A DNA stretch of 12,856 nt from JAGLHV01 sp023132075 [NCBI: bacterium] (GTDB lineage Bacteria; CBDUZB01; JAGLHV01), in the NCBI GenBank assembly GCA_023132075.1, contig JAGLYT010000014.1:1-12856 (forward strand). The letters are read 5' to 3'. The translations under genes were made by a program, and so were the position numbers. The notes beneath the pieces are model-generated. The model was not told the DNA's origin. It saw only the letters and a list, made by a program, of their open reading frames with translations, and ran no database searches. Shown here in pieces: positions 1 to 7,159 of the stretch. Each line of letters starts with the position of its first letter. Within the stretch, counting starts at the first letter, position 1.

Positions 1-48
1 GAAACATATTTTGCCTTTATTTTTCACTTTTTAACCTATATTTGTCTG

Positions 49-70
49 TTGTCTATGGACTATCGACTGC
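49..70. repeat. Copy 1 of 22-nt direct repeat (GACTATN heptad family)
   Basis: The 22 bases here recur identically and in the same orientation at 7062-7083; the core is gtctatggactatcgactgc. The flanks are degenerate copies of a seven-base unit of the GACTATN type (roughly 43-95, including tctattgactat at 84-95). The block starts inside the leuA stop region and fills the gene-free left edge. I see no gene or clear terminator in 1-84. Heptanucleotide repeats of this style are known from cyanobacteria (STRR sequences) and I recall similar ones in uncultured candidate phyla. Function unknown. Confidence 0.8.
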
Positions 71-84
71 CTTTAGTCATTTGT

Positions 85-1668
85 CTATTGACTATTTTTT
101 GTTTTTGTCTTTTTCCTCTTGCTATAAGCTATGAGCTGTTTTTTGACTTCTGTCTTTATGGCTATTTTATTTATCGCATTTAAATAAGCTTTAGCGGAAG
201 CTTCAATAATATCCGTTGAACTACCTCTTCCATTAATTACTTTATCCTTCCATTTCAACTTTATCAGTACTTCACCTAAAGCATCCTTCCCACCGGAAAT
301 AGCTCTAAGATTATAATCCGTTAGGGTAACCTTAAAGCCGCAAATTTTATCTATAGCTTTATATGCAGCATCTACAGGGCCATCACCGCAAGAAGCTTCC
401 TGAATTATTTCTTTTTCTTTTTTTAATCTAACCGTAGCAGTAGGTACAGCTTTGTTTCCTGATATAGTGTGAATATAATCCAGGGAAAATATTTCCCGCT
501 GTTTTTTGCCAATATTTACCTCGTCTTCCACTAACATATGTAAATCCTCATCATAAATATGCTTTTTTCTATCGGCTAAAACTTTAAAACTAACAAATAC
601 TTTATCCAATTGAGACCTAGAAAGTTTATATCCCAAATCTTTCATTCTTCTAGCAACGGCATGCCTGCCCGAATGTTTTCCCAGAACTAATTTACTTTCA
701 GTTAAACCTATGGATTCCGGTTTCATTATTTCATAAGTTGAACGTTTACTTAAAACACCATGTTGATGAATACCTGCTTCATGAGCAAAAGCATTAGCCC
801 CAACAATAGCTTTATTGGGTTGAACAATCACTCCGGTTAAACTGCTTACCAATCGCGATACTTTATGTATCTGTTGAGTTTTCACACTACTAATTAGAGG
901 AAACAAATCCTTTCTGGTAATAATAGACATAACAATCTCTTCTAAGGCCGCATTGCCTGCCCGTTCACCAATACCATTAATAGTGCATTCTATTTGTCTT
1001 GCTCCTTCTTTTATTGCAGAAAGTGAATTGGCTACTGCCATTCCCAGATCATTATGACAATGAACGCTTATTGTCGCTTTCCCAATATTAGGAACCTGTA
1101 TAATTATATCCTTTATCAGCCGGGCAAACTCAAAAGGGACTGAATACCCAACCGTATCGGGAATATTTATAGTAGTAGCACCCGCGGCAATTACCGCTTT
1201 GATTACCCGGCAAAGATAAGGAAAATCACTTCTTGTCGCATCCTCAGGAGAAAATTGCACATTGGAAGTCAATTTTTTAGCATATTTTACCGCTTCGACT
1301 GCCTGATTAAGCACTTGGGAACGGCTTTTCTTTAATTTATATTTTAAATGTATATCCGAAGTAGCAATGAAAGTGTGAATGCGTGAATTTTTGGCATATT
1401 TTATTGCCAACCAACAGGCATCTATGTCTGATTTCATTGCCCTCGCCAAACCACAAATTTCAGGACCCTTTATGTTTTGTGCAATAGCCTTCACTCCTTC
1501 AAAATCATCAGGTGAAGATACGGGAAAACCCGCTTCGATTACATCTACTTTCATTTCAGCCAAAACTTTAGCAATCTCCAGTTTCTCTGTTTTGGTCAGA
1601 CTGGCTCCGGGGGATTGTTCTCCGTCCCGCAGGGTAGTATCAAAAACAATTATTTTTTCCCGTTTCAT
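85..1668 (-). CDS. leuA: 2-isopropylmalate synthase
   Basis: Condenses acetyl-CoA with 2-oxoisovalerate to give 2-isopropylmalate, the committed step of leucine synthesis, in the cytosol. The 527-residue product has an N-terminal HMGL-like TIM barrel (about 5-280) with [11 protein letters not shown] at 11-21 (catalytic R14, metal-binding D15), metal ligands H203 and H205 in HCHND, and GIGERAGNA at 232-240. A linker and a C-terminal LeuA dimer/leucine-feedback domain follow (about 390-505). The family is usually about 505-515 residues; the basic tail after about 505 is encoded by heptad repeat DNA and the TAG stop lies in it. Start: an in-frame TGA sits three codons upstream, so ATG 1668 is the only start that keeps the barrel intact. 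The nearest Shine-Dalgarno-like sequence (AAAAGGA) is unusually far away, about 14 nt. It follows pssA by 167 bp. The related paralogue in this window is cimA; the 'SPG' after GEQ and the overall match favour LeuA here. Confidence 0.95.
   Translation of the reverse strand: MKREKIIVFDTTLRDGEQSPGASLTKTEKLEIAKVLAEMKVDVIEAGFPVSSPDDFEGVKAIAQNIKGPEICGLARAMKSDIDACWLAIKYAKNSRIHTFIATSDIHLKYKLKKSRSQVLNQAVEAVKYAKKLTSNVQFSPEDATRSDFPYLCRVIKAVIAAGATTINIPDTVGYSVPFEFARLIKDIIIQVPNIGKATISVHCHNDLGMAVANSLSAIKEGARQIECTINGIGERAGNAALEEIVMSIITRKDLFPLISSVKTQQIHKVSRLVSSLTGVIVQPNKAIVGANAFAHEAGIHQHGVLSKRSTYEIMKPESIGLTESKLVLGKHSGRHAVARRMKDLGYKLSRSQLDKVFVSFKVLADRKKHIYDEDLHMLVEDEVNIGKKQREIFSLDYIHTISGNKAVPTATVRLKKEKEIIQEASCGDGPVDAAYKAIDKICGFKVTLTDYNLRAISGGKDALGEVLIKLKWKDKVINGRGSSTDIIEASAKAYLNAINKIAIKTEVKKQLIAYSKRKKTKTKNSQ
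121..141. repeat. Three GCTATAA-like heptads inside the leuA 3' end
   Basis: Three consecutive seven-base units read gctataa, gctatga and gctgttt. They lie inside the leuA reading frame and encode part of its C-terminal tail (QLIAYS region, minus strand). The unit differs from the GACTATN heptads just to its left, so two heptad families abut here. This suggests that repeat DNA has replaced or extended the original end of the gene. Confidence 0.6.
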
Positions 1669-1835
1669 TTTACTTCATACCATCCTTTTCTAAATTCAAT
1701 TAATCTAAACATCCCAATTTAAACCCTAAATATAACAATCCAGCACCCGTTTCTTGATGCTTTACTTAAAAATCAATTTTTAACAACCAATAAGATCAAT
1801 TGCCGATTATTTTATAATTATAATGACCTGTCTTT

Positions 1836-2603
1836 TTAGTCGTTTATCCTATTTTTTTTACGCAGGATATAAATTCTCAAGACATAATCAATAATACCCG
1901 ATAACATATAAGCAATCGAAATTATCAAAATTACATTCTGGGGATACATAAAAACAATCAACCCAAAAGTTACCAATAATATAAAAAAACGAAAAGACTT
2001 ACGCTTGTTTAACTTAAATCTTTTAAAATTACTATAACGAAAACTACTAACCATCAAATAAGATAATAAAACAATCAGTAAAGGTATTAACTTGCTAATA
2101 AAAGGAATTTCCTTCATTAGAAAAGGAATGGTTTTAGAGCTTACCTCCTGAATAAACATTTGATAAACAAGAACAAACGAAACCAAAAAACCGCCTGCTG
2201 CCGGAACAGGTAACCCTTGAAAATGGAAAATATCTTCTGCGTCTGAATTCTGCGATTTCACATTAAATTTTGCTAACCTTAATGTAGCAGCAACAACAAA
2301 AATTAACACTATAGCCTTACTCACTTTACTATATCTAATTAGAAATGCTTGATAGATTAAAATAGCCGGGGCTACCCCAAAAGAAATTAAATCAGCAAAA
2401 GAATCAAATTCTATACCAAATTTACTCGTAGATCCTGTCCAACGAGCTACCCGCCCGTCCAGGATATCAAAAACAATAGCAATTAAAATAAACCAGGCAG
2501 CAAGGGAAAAATTTCCTTCTATAGTTTTAATAATAGCAAGAAAACCTAAACTTAAATTAATCACGGTCAAAAAACCGGGCAAAACATATATGCCTTTACG
2601 CAT
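1836..2603 (-). CDS. pssA: CDP-diacylglycerol-serine O-phosphatidyltransferase (phosphatidylserine synthase)
   Basis: Transfers the phosphatidyl group from CDP-diacylglycerol to L-serine, giving phosphatidylserine in the cytoplasmic membrane. The 255-residue protein is very hydrophobic, with several predicted membrane helices (for example about 8-28, 34-50, 75-115, 128-152, 170-190, 203-245). It carries the complete CDP-alcohol phosphatidyltransferase motif D-G-x2-A-R-x8-G-x3-D-x3-D as D49 G50, A53 R54, G63, D67, D71. This is the small integral-membrane (type II) class, not the large peripheral E. coli PssA. Its ATG overlaps the psd stop by 8 bp (ATGCGTAA), and an AGGAGG ribosome site at 2610-2615 lies inside psd, so the two are translationally coupled. 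Psd consumes its product. The pair sits between ilvC and leuA. Confidence 0.93.
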   Translation of the reverse strand: MRKGIYVLPGFLTVINLSLGFLAIIKTIEGNFSLAAWFILIAIVFDILDGRVARWTGSTSKFGIEFDSFADLISFGVAPAILIYQAFLIRYSKVSKAIVLIFVVAATLRLAKFNVKSQNSDAEDIFHFQGLPVPAAGGFLVSFVLVYQMFIQEVSSKTIPFLMKEIPFISKLIPLLIVLLSYLMVSSFRYSNFKRFKLNKRKSFRFFILLVTFGLIVFMYPQNVILIISIAYMLSGIIDYVLRIYILRKKNRIND

Positions 2604-3312
2604 ATTTATCCTCCTTTAGTTTAGCCACAACCGTTATTCCGGCCTTTACTTTATCGTGTTTTTTTACCACAACATCAAAAATTTGAGGCACATAAATATC
2701 TACCTGTGACCCGAATTTAATTAACCCTATCTTTTCCCCTTTTTTTACTTCATCCCCTTCTTTAACCCGACAAACTATCCTGCGGGCAATTATCCCGGCA
2801 ATTTGATTTATTAACACATACACTTTTTTAGACGATTTATCAGCCATTTTATTTTCTAAATTACGATCTGAAACATCAGCTTCTATGCCAATAAGATTCT
2901 GTTCGTTTTCTATGTCTGCATTCTTTCTGTTAGCGGGAATAAACTTTCCCTTTTTATACTGTATAAACATTACCTTTCCAGCCATAGGAGCACGTTGAAT
3001 ATGCGCATTAAATATCGACATAAAAATTTTAATTACTCTAAATTTTTCCTCTTCAAAAAAATCCCCTTTTTTTACTTCCTCTATATCCAAAATCACTCCA
3101 TCTGCCGGGGCAAGAAGAAATTCTTCACCCGGAGTAATTTTTCGGGGTAAATCCCTGAAAAAAAACATACAAAACACACATAAAAACAAAAAAAAGATAC
3201 TAAAATAAATAAATAAAACACCAAAACTTCTCCCTAAAACATAAAAAATCAACGATAACCCAAAAAAAATTTTAATAAAATTCATTCCCTCCGGCACAAC
3301 AGGTAAACGCAT
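2596..3312 (-). CDS. psd: Phosphatidylserine decarboxylase proenzyme (short form)
   Basis: Decarboxylates phosphatidylserine to phosphatidylethanolamine at the membrane, using a pyruvoyl group made by self-cleavage. The 238-residue proenzyme begins with two hydrophobic segments (about 12-28 and 31-52). The enzyme core follows: APADG at 68-72 (D71), the conserved FMSIFNAHIQRAP stretch at 97-109 with H104, and the processing site FGS at 200-202. Cleavage between G201 and S202 would leave S202 as the pyruvoyl residue at the start of the small alpha chain. FGS instead of LGST and the length near 210-240 are typical of the short class rather than the E. coli form of about 320 residues. An AGGAG site lies five bases before the ATG. 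A 201-bp gap separates it from ilvC upstream; it contains only AT-rich sequence and no clear promoter. Its substrate is made by the overlapping downstream gene pssA. Confidence 0.93.
   Translation of the reverse strand: MRLPVVPEGMNFIKIFFGLSLIFYVLGRSFGVLFIYFSIFFLFLCVFCMFFFRDLPRKITPGEEFLLAPADGVILDIEEVKKGDFFEEEKFRVIKIFMSIFNAHIQRAPMAGKVMFIQYKKGKFIPANRKNADIENEQNLIGIEADVSDRNLENKMADKSSKKVYVLINQIAGIIARRIVCRVKEGDEVKKGEKIGLIKFGSQVDIYVPQIFDVVVKKHDKVKAGITVVAKLKEDKYA
2610..2615 (-). promoter_or_regulatory. pssA ribosome binding site inside psd
   Basis: AGGAGG on the minus strand, six bases before the pssA ATG and within the last psd codons. It fixes the pssA start and supports coupled translation of psd and pssA. 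Confidence 0.75.
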
Positions 3313-3513
3313 AAAAACTCCTTTCTAAGTGTTTCTTATCCAACAATAATTATGCAATACAACTTTTTTATCCTTATTGCCTACCCGCTAAAATTGTTAA
3401 TCTTCTCATTAAGGCAAAGCGAATACACAAAATGTCTATTTAAAAAAACACTATCCATTAAATGATTTACAAAAAATCAAACACAAAATAAGTAATAAAC
3501 TCTAAAGACTAAA

Positions 3514-4518
3514 TTACTTCTTTTTTTGTTTTTTCAACCAGGGCATCATCCCGCGTAAAATCCGGCCGACTTTTTCAATCCCGTGTTCGGAACACTCTTT
3601 ACTTGCCTGTCTGAATACCGGCCGTCCTATTTGATTTTCCAACAACCATTCGCGGGCAAATTCCCCTGACTTCACCTCACTCAGAATTTTTTTCATTTCT
3701 TTTTTTGTTTCAGGGGTAACAATTCTTTTTCCCCGGCTATATTCGCCATACTCCGCCGTATCGGAAATAGAATAATTCATCCCACCAATCCCCTCTTCCT
3801 GAATTAAGTCGGTAATTAATTTAACCTCGTGCAAACATTCAAAATAGGCAATTTCCGGCTGATACCCCGCCTCTACCAATGTTTCGAATCCGGCCTTAAT
3901 CAATTCTACCAATCCACCGCAAAGAACCACCTGTTCTCCAAACAAATCCGTCTCCGTCTCTTCGGCAAAAGTAGTTTCAATTACTCCTGCTCTGGTACTA
4001 CCAATCCCTTTAGCATAAGCCAAAGCAATTTCTCTTGCTTTTCCTGCCTTATCCTGATACACAGCAAACAATGCAGGTACGCCTTTTCCTTCTTCATACA
4101 TTCTTCTCACCAAATGTCCCGGACTCTTAGGGGCAACCATTACCACATTAGCATCTGCCGGCGGATCTATTTGATAAAACCTTATATTAAACCCGTGAGA
4201 AAATCCTAAAGTTACTCCTTTTTTTAAATTGGGTAAAATTTCCGAGTTATAAATTTTACTTTGTAACTGATCCGGAAGTAGAATTTGAATAAAATCAGCT
4301 CCATGGCAAGCTTCCGCAGCAGAAAGAGGTTTCCAACCATCTTCTATCGCTTTCTCCCAGTTAGCCATACCCTTTTTTTCTCCTATTACTACATTTAACC
4401 CCGAATCCCTAAGATTCTGAGCCTGAGCATGTCCCTGACTGCCGTAACCAATACAGGCAATTTTTTTTCCTTTTAAAACTTTTAAATCCGCATCCTGGTC
4501 ATAATACATCTTTGCCAT
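3514..4518 (-). CDS. ilvC: Ketol-acid reductoisomerase, class I
   Basis: Isomerises and reduces 2-acetolactate (and 2-aceto-2-hydroxybutyrate) to the dihydroxy acids of valine/leucine and isoleucine synthesis, using Mg2+ and NAD(P)H. The 334-residue length marks the short class I enzyme. The Rossmann motif [12 protein letters not shown] is at 24-35, catalytic H108 in FSHGF, and the knotted C-terminal domain carries metal ligands D191, E195, E227 and E231 (DLFGEQ and YFECLHE). The cofactor loop reads GEKKGMANW at 46-54. The usual NADPH loop is of the type GLRxGSxSW, so both serines that hold the 2'-phosphate are replaced (M51, N53), which could alter NADPH/NADH preference. Two ATGs lie close together; AAGGAGGAG four bases before the first one favours 4518. 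It lies 11 bp behind ilvN and is surely cotranscribed with it. Confidence 0.96.
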   Translation of the reverse strand: MAKMYYDQDADLKVLKGKKIACIGYGSQGHAQAQNLRDSGLNVVIGEKKGMANWEKAIEDGWKPLSAAEACHGADFIQILLPDQLQSKIYNSEILPNLKKGVTLGFSHGFNIRFYQIDPPADANVVMVAPKSPGHLVRRMYEEGKGVPALFAVYQDKAGKAREIALAYAKGIGSTRAGVIETTFAEETETDLFGEQVVLCGGLVELIKAGFETLVEAGYQPEIAYFECLHEVKLITDLIQEEGIGGMNYSISDTAEYGEYSRGKRIVTPETKKEMKKILSEVKSGEFAREWLLENQIGRPVFRQASKECSEHGIEKVGRILRGMMPWLKKQKKK

Positions 4519-4529
4519 CTCTCTCCTCC

Positions 4530-5030
4530 TTATTTATTCTCTATTTTAGTTTTATTCATTCCCCGGGACATAGCAATAATCCCCGTCCTGGCCAATTCTT
4601 CTATTTCAAAGGGCTGCAACATTTTTATTAAAGCTTCGATTTTACCTTTATTTCCTGTCATTTCAATAATTAAAGTTTTTGCAGAAACATCAATAATTTT
4701 TGCCCGAAAAATATCTACAATCTGTAAAATCTCAGAACGGGTAGAACTATTCGCTTTAACTTTAATCATAACAAGATCCCTTTCTACATGGCTTACATTC
4801 AAAAAATCACTAACCTTAATTACATCAATGAGTTTATTCAGCTGTTTCATTACCTGCTCTAAAATTTGCTCATCACCCCGAACAACAATAGTCATCCTGG
4901 AAATAGTAGAATCCTCGGTTTCCCCTACCGACAGGCTATCAATATTAAAACCTCGTGCACTAAATAATCCGGCAATCCTGGCTAAAACACCTGATTTATT
5001 TTCAACCAAAACCACAATTGTATGTCGCAT
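4530..5030 (-). CDS. ilvN: Acetolactate synthase regulatory (small) subunit
   Basis: Binds the IlvB catalytic subunit, raises its activity and confers valine feedback inhibition. From ATG 5030 the product has 166 residues, near the E. coli IlvH length. It begins with an ACT domain ([19 protein letters not shown], then the [16 protein letters not shown] stretch that contributes to the valine site) and ends with the C-terminal IlvN domain (about residues 80-160). The reading frame stays open upstream to a GTG at 5069, but that start has no ribosome site and would add 13 residues not expected in the family. AAGGAGGG immediately before ATG 5030 decides the start. It follows ilvB by 57 bp and precedes ilvC by 11 bp. 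The gene symbol follows position; ilvH would be equally valid. Confidence 0.93.
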   Translation of the reverse strand: MRHTIVVLVENKSGVLARIAGLFSARGFNIDSLSVGETEDSTISRMTIVVRGDEQILEQVMKQLNKLIDVIKVSDFLNVSHVERDLVMIKVKANSSTRSEILQIVDIFRAKIIDVSAKTLIIEMTGNKGKIEALIKMLQPFEIEELARTGIIAMSRGMNKTKIENK

Positions 5031-5033
5031 CTT

Positions 5034-5041
5034 CCCTCCTT
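5034..5041 (-). promoter_or_regulatory. ilvN ribosome binding site that sets the start
   Basis: AAGGAGGG on the minus strand, three bases from ATG 5030. The longer frame from GTG 5069 has no comparable site, so the shorter 166-residue product is preferred. Confidence 0.7.
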
Positions 5042-5087
5042 CTCTATTCATAAGTTTAGTAAATTCCACAGCGGTTTCTTTTTTATT

Positions 5088-6782
5088 TTAAGCCAAGCCG
5101 CTAATTATTTCATCTAAAGGAACACCGGCAGGAACCATCGGAAAAACATTTTCCTCTTTTTCGATATGAAAATCCAAAACCACAGTCTTTTTCATGGCAA
5201 TGGCTTTTTTTAAAGCCGGTTCTACTTCCTCTTTTTTAGTTATGCGTAATCCTTCTAAATTATAAGCCTCTGCTACTTTAACGAAATCGGGATTACCGGA
5301 AAACAATGTAGCCGAATATCTTTTTTTATAAAAAAGTTCCTGCCATTGACGTACCATACCCAAACAATTATTATTTAAAACAACAACTATTACCGCTATT
5401 TTATTTTGTGCTGCAGTAGCCAATTCCTGAATATTCATCTGAAAACTACCATCTCCGGCAATATCAAAAACAAGTTTTTCCGGACAGGCAATTTTAGCTC
5501 CGATTGCCGCAGGAAATCCATAACCCATCGTTCCCAATCCTCCACTGGTAAGAAAATGGCGGGGATAATCGTACTTATAAAATTGCTGCGCCCACATCTG
5601 ATTTTGTCCGACTTCAGTAACAATAATTGCTTTCCCTTTAGTTGCCTCATGAATCTTCTCCATAATAAATTGTGGACGCAACTTATCATCTTTCTTATAT
5701 TTTAGAGGATTTACTTCTTTCCATTTCTTAATCTGCCCATGCCATTTCTCTAATCGATTTTTTCGAAATTTATCTTTTTCCTGAAGAACTATTTCATTTA
5801 ATTTTTTCAAAACATTTTTAACATCTCCGACGATGGGAATATCCACTTTCACATTTTTACTAATTGAAGTGGGATCGATATCAATATGAATAATTCTTGC
5901 CTGCGGGGCAAACGCATCTATTTTTGCAGTAATCCGATCATCAAAACGAGACCCTACAGCAATAATTAAATCAGACCGCTGCATAGCAAAATTCGCATAA
6001 TGGGTTCCATGCATTCCCAACATTCCCAGGAATAATTCCGAGTTACTTGGGAAACTCCCCATTCCCATCAAAGTAGTCGTTACCGGTATTTGAGTAATCT
6101 CGGCTAATTCTCTTAATTGCTTTGACCCTCCGGAAAGAACTACTCCCCCCCCTGCATAAATAACCGGTTGTTTTGATTTTGAAATTAATTCCACCGCTTT
6201 TTTTATTTGCTGAAGATGACCGGAACAATTAGGTTTATAACTACGAATTTCCACCTTTTTCCCGGAAGAAGAAAATTCGGTAACCGCCTTCTGAACGTCC
6301 GCGGGCAAATCAATTAATACAGGCCCCGGACGACCGCTCCGGGCAATATAAAAAGCCTCTCTAATAATTTTAGCCAAATTTTTAACGTCCTTAACTAAAT
6401 AATTGTGTTTGGTAATCGATCGGGTAATTCCTGTTGTATCCGCTTCCTGAAAAGCATCATTACCAATTAAAGAAGTAGCTACCTGTCCTGTAAAAGCCAC
6501 CATAGGAATAGAATCCATGTGGGCAGTAGCTAAACCTGTAGTAAGATTAGTAGCACCCGGCCCCGAAGTAGCAATACAAACCCCTACTTCACCGGTAACA
6601 CGGGCATATCCATCAGCCATATGAGCTGCACCTTGCTCATGACGGGCAAGAATAAATTTTATCGGTGCATCATAGAGTACATCAAAAATAGGTAAAAGCA
6701 CCCCCCCGGGAATTCCAAAAAGTACCTCTACCTTTTGTTCCTTAAGACATTCCACAAAAATCTGCGCTCCTGTTAACTTCAT
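5088..6782 (-). CDS. ilvB: Acetolactate synthase catalytic (large) subunit, biosynthetic type
   Basis: TPP-dependent condensation of two pyruvates to 2-acetolactate, or of pyruvate with 2-oxobutyrate to 2-aceto-2-hydroxybutyrate; the first common step of valine, leucine and isoleucine synthesis. The 564-residue protein has three parts: the N-terminal TPP pyrimidine-binding domain (about 1-165) with catalytic E49 in ARHEQGAAHMADGYAR, a central FAD-binding-like domain (about 190-330) with GSRFDDR near 277-283, and the C-terminal TPP-pyrophosphate domain (about 370-550). The last carries the metal motif GDGSFQMN at 443-450 continuing to LNNN near 469-472. FAD-type central sequences and the adjacent ilvN indicate the anabolic enzyme and not the catabolic AlsS. 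GGGAGG six bases before the ATG is a strong ribosome site. Upstream lies the 377-bp repeat-rich gap, so a transcript may start there, though no consensus promoter is evident. Confidence 0.96.
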   Translation of the reverse strand: MKLTGAQIFVECLKEQKVEVLFGIPGGVLLPIFDVLYDAPIKFILARHEQGAAHMADGYARVTGEVGVCIATSGPGATNLTTGLATAHMDSIPMVAFTGQVATSLIGNDAFQEADTTGITRSITKHNYLVKDVKNLAKIIREAFYIARSGRPGPVLIDLPADVQKAVTEFSSSGKKVEIRSYKPNCSGHLQQIKKAVELISKSKQPVIYAGGGVVLSGGSKQLRELAEITQIPVTTTLMGMGSFPSNSELFLGMLGMHGTHYANFAMQRSDLIIAVGSRFDDRITAKIDAFAPQARIIHIDIDPTSISKNVKVDIPIVGDVKNVLKKLNEIVLQEKDKFRKNRLEKWHGQIKKWKEVNPLKYKKDDKLRPQFIMEKIHEATKGKAIIVTEVGQNQMWAQQFYKYDYPRHFLTSGGLGTMGYGFPAAIGAKIACPEKLVFDIAGDGSFQMNIQELATAAQNKIAVIVVVLNNNCLGMVRQWQELFYKKRYSATLFSGNPDFVKVAEAYNLEGLRITKKEEVEPALKKAIAMKKTVVLDFHIEKEENVFPMVPAGVPLDEIISGLA

Positions 6783-6795
6783 CTGTTCCTCCCTT

Positions 6796-6987
6796 TACCC
6801 TTGTTCGTAATGTCAAAAATGTTTTATTTTTTGGTAGTCGTCCGCCTAAGGAGGACGTTTTTACTGTAATAATTTCTTCTAAATCAACATCCACCAAGCC
6901 TTCAAATACATACTTTTCCAAATTATCAATTGTAACAATTCAAAGGTAATCCGTGTCTCCTTCCCCTACAAAGGCTAAAGCCTGCGG
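6796..6987 (-). pseudogene. Possible relic of an Lrp/AsnC-type regulator (ligand-binding half)
   Basis: On the minus strand the frame from 6987 reads a protein-like sequence interrupted only by a TGA at 6940-6942. It runs from PQALAFVGEGDTDYL (stop) into IVTIDNLEKYVFEG, then a stretch to VKTSS, then PKNKTFLTL. Order and spacing recall the C-terminal RAM/AsnC domain of Lrp-family regulators: P-x-V, then G-x-x-DYL-x-V, DLExY, about 14 residues, V-x-TS, then K-x-T-x-LPL. No ATG start exists in this frame before the segment, no helix-turn-helix is visible upstream, and a TAG sits at 6988-6990 inside a REP-like repeat. The 3' part runs into the ilvB ribosome site; the open frame closes at 6742-6744 inside ilvB. 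It could be a decayed regulator of the operon. Alternatively the first 15 codons may be only repeat DNA, and the resemblance partly chance. Judged by eye. Confidence 0.35.
6839..6857. repeat. GC-rich hairpin element (CGTCCGCC-TAA-GGAGGACG)
   Basis: Two 8-base arms with one mismatch around a three-base TAA loop, about 56 bases before the ilvB ATG. On the plus strand it is followed by TTTTT and looks like an intrinsic terminator, but no plus-strand gene enters it. On the minus strand it would form a stem in the ilvB leader, without a T tract. Related CGTCCGC cores at 7018-7024 and, inverted, at 7113-7123 suggest a dispersed palindromic repeat more than a dedicated regulator. Confidence 0.6.
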
Positions 6988-6991
6988 CTAC
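6973..6991. repeat. REP-like palindromic element GGCTAAAGCCTGCGGCTAC
   Basis: GGCT-AA-AGCC forms one small palindrome, and AGCC-TGC-GGCT an overlapping alternative. The element is much richer in G and C than its surroundings. I recall closely similar GTAGCCGCAGGCT sequences as intergenic repeats in other bacterial genomes, so it is probably a dispersed element. Confidence 0.5.
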
Positions 6992-7061
6992 CGGATTCCC
7001 ACAACCACCATTATTCCCGTCCGCTCTATTTTAAACGAATTTAGTATTTTATTCTTTGTCT

Positions 7062-7083
7062 TTGTCTATGGACTATCGACTGC
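7062..7083. repeat. Copy 2 of 22-nt direct repeat (GACTATN heptad family)
   Basis: Identical over 22 bases and in the same orientation to 49-70. Both copies lie in gene-free DNA downstream of a minus-strand gene end (ilvD here, leuA there). The sequence diverges immediately on both sides. Confidence 0.8.
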
Positions 7084-7131
7084 TAAAGCAGAACGACAGT
7101 CTCGCCAGTCAGTAAGGCGGACGGACTATTT

Positions 7132-7152
7132 TTTGCCATTTGCCATTCGCAA
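7132..7152. repeat. TTTGCCA heptad repeat just after ilvD
   Basis: Three consecutive seven-base units: tttgcca, tttgcca, ttcgcaa. The array ends eight bases from the ilvD stop codon. It is a third heptad family beside GACTATN and GCTATAA. Confidence 0.65.
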
Positions 7153-7159
7153 TCTTTGC

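Larger units (their letters stand above)
6783..7159. other. Repeat-rich intergenic gap between ilvD and ilvB
   Basis: This 377-bp stretch has no intact gene. From right to left it holds TTTGCCA heptads (7132-7152), an inverted copy of the CGTCCGCCT element (7113-7123), the 22-nt GACTATN repeat (7062-7083), another CGTCCGC (7018-7024), a GGCTAAAGCC palindromic element (6973-6991), the possible Lrp-like relic (6796-6987), a 13-nt inverted repeat aattgtaacaatt (6928-6940) and a GC-rich hairpin (6839-6857). No T-box, leader peptide or convincing -35/-10 pair was found. Confidence 0.7.

Noticed and set aside
3463-3479. Small hairpin tgattt-acaaa-aaatca after ilvC
   Set aside because: The stem is only six A/T-rich pairs and the T7 run lies about 14 bases further on, so it is not a convincing terminator.
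5031-5069. Longer ilvN starting with GTG at 5069
   Set aside because: It has no ribosome site and adds 13 residues atypical for the family, whereas ATG 5030 has a strong site.
6811-6816. Perfect -35-like TTGACA on the minus strand upstream of ilvB
   Set aside because: At 17-bp spacing the -10 position would fall on the ilvB ribosome site GGGAGG, so it cannot be the ilvB promoter.
6940-6942. TGA recoding, since no gene here ends in TGA and one protein-like frame contains an internal TGA
   Set aside because: All intact genes lack internal TGA and use TGG for tryptophan. Absence of TGA stops among ten genes is expected in an AT-rich genome, and the frame with TGA also lacks a start codon.
7132-7152. 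CRISPR-like array
   Set aside because: The units are seven bases, contiguous and degenerate, with no spacers; no CRISPR repeats, insertion sequences, tRNA or rRNA genes were seen in the window.
6783-7159. T-box riboswitch or leader-peptide attenuator for the ilv genes
   Set aside because: No T-box core (AGGGTGGNACCGCG type) and no short frame rich in Leu, Val or Ile codons followed by a terminator was seen.
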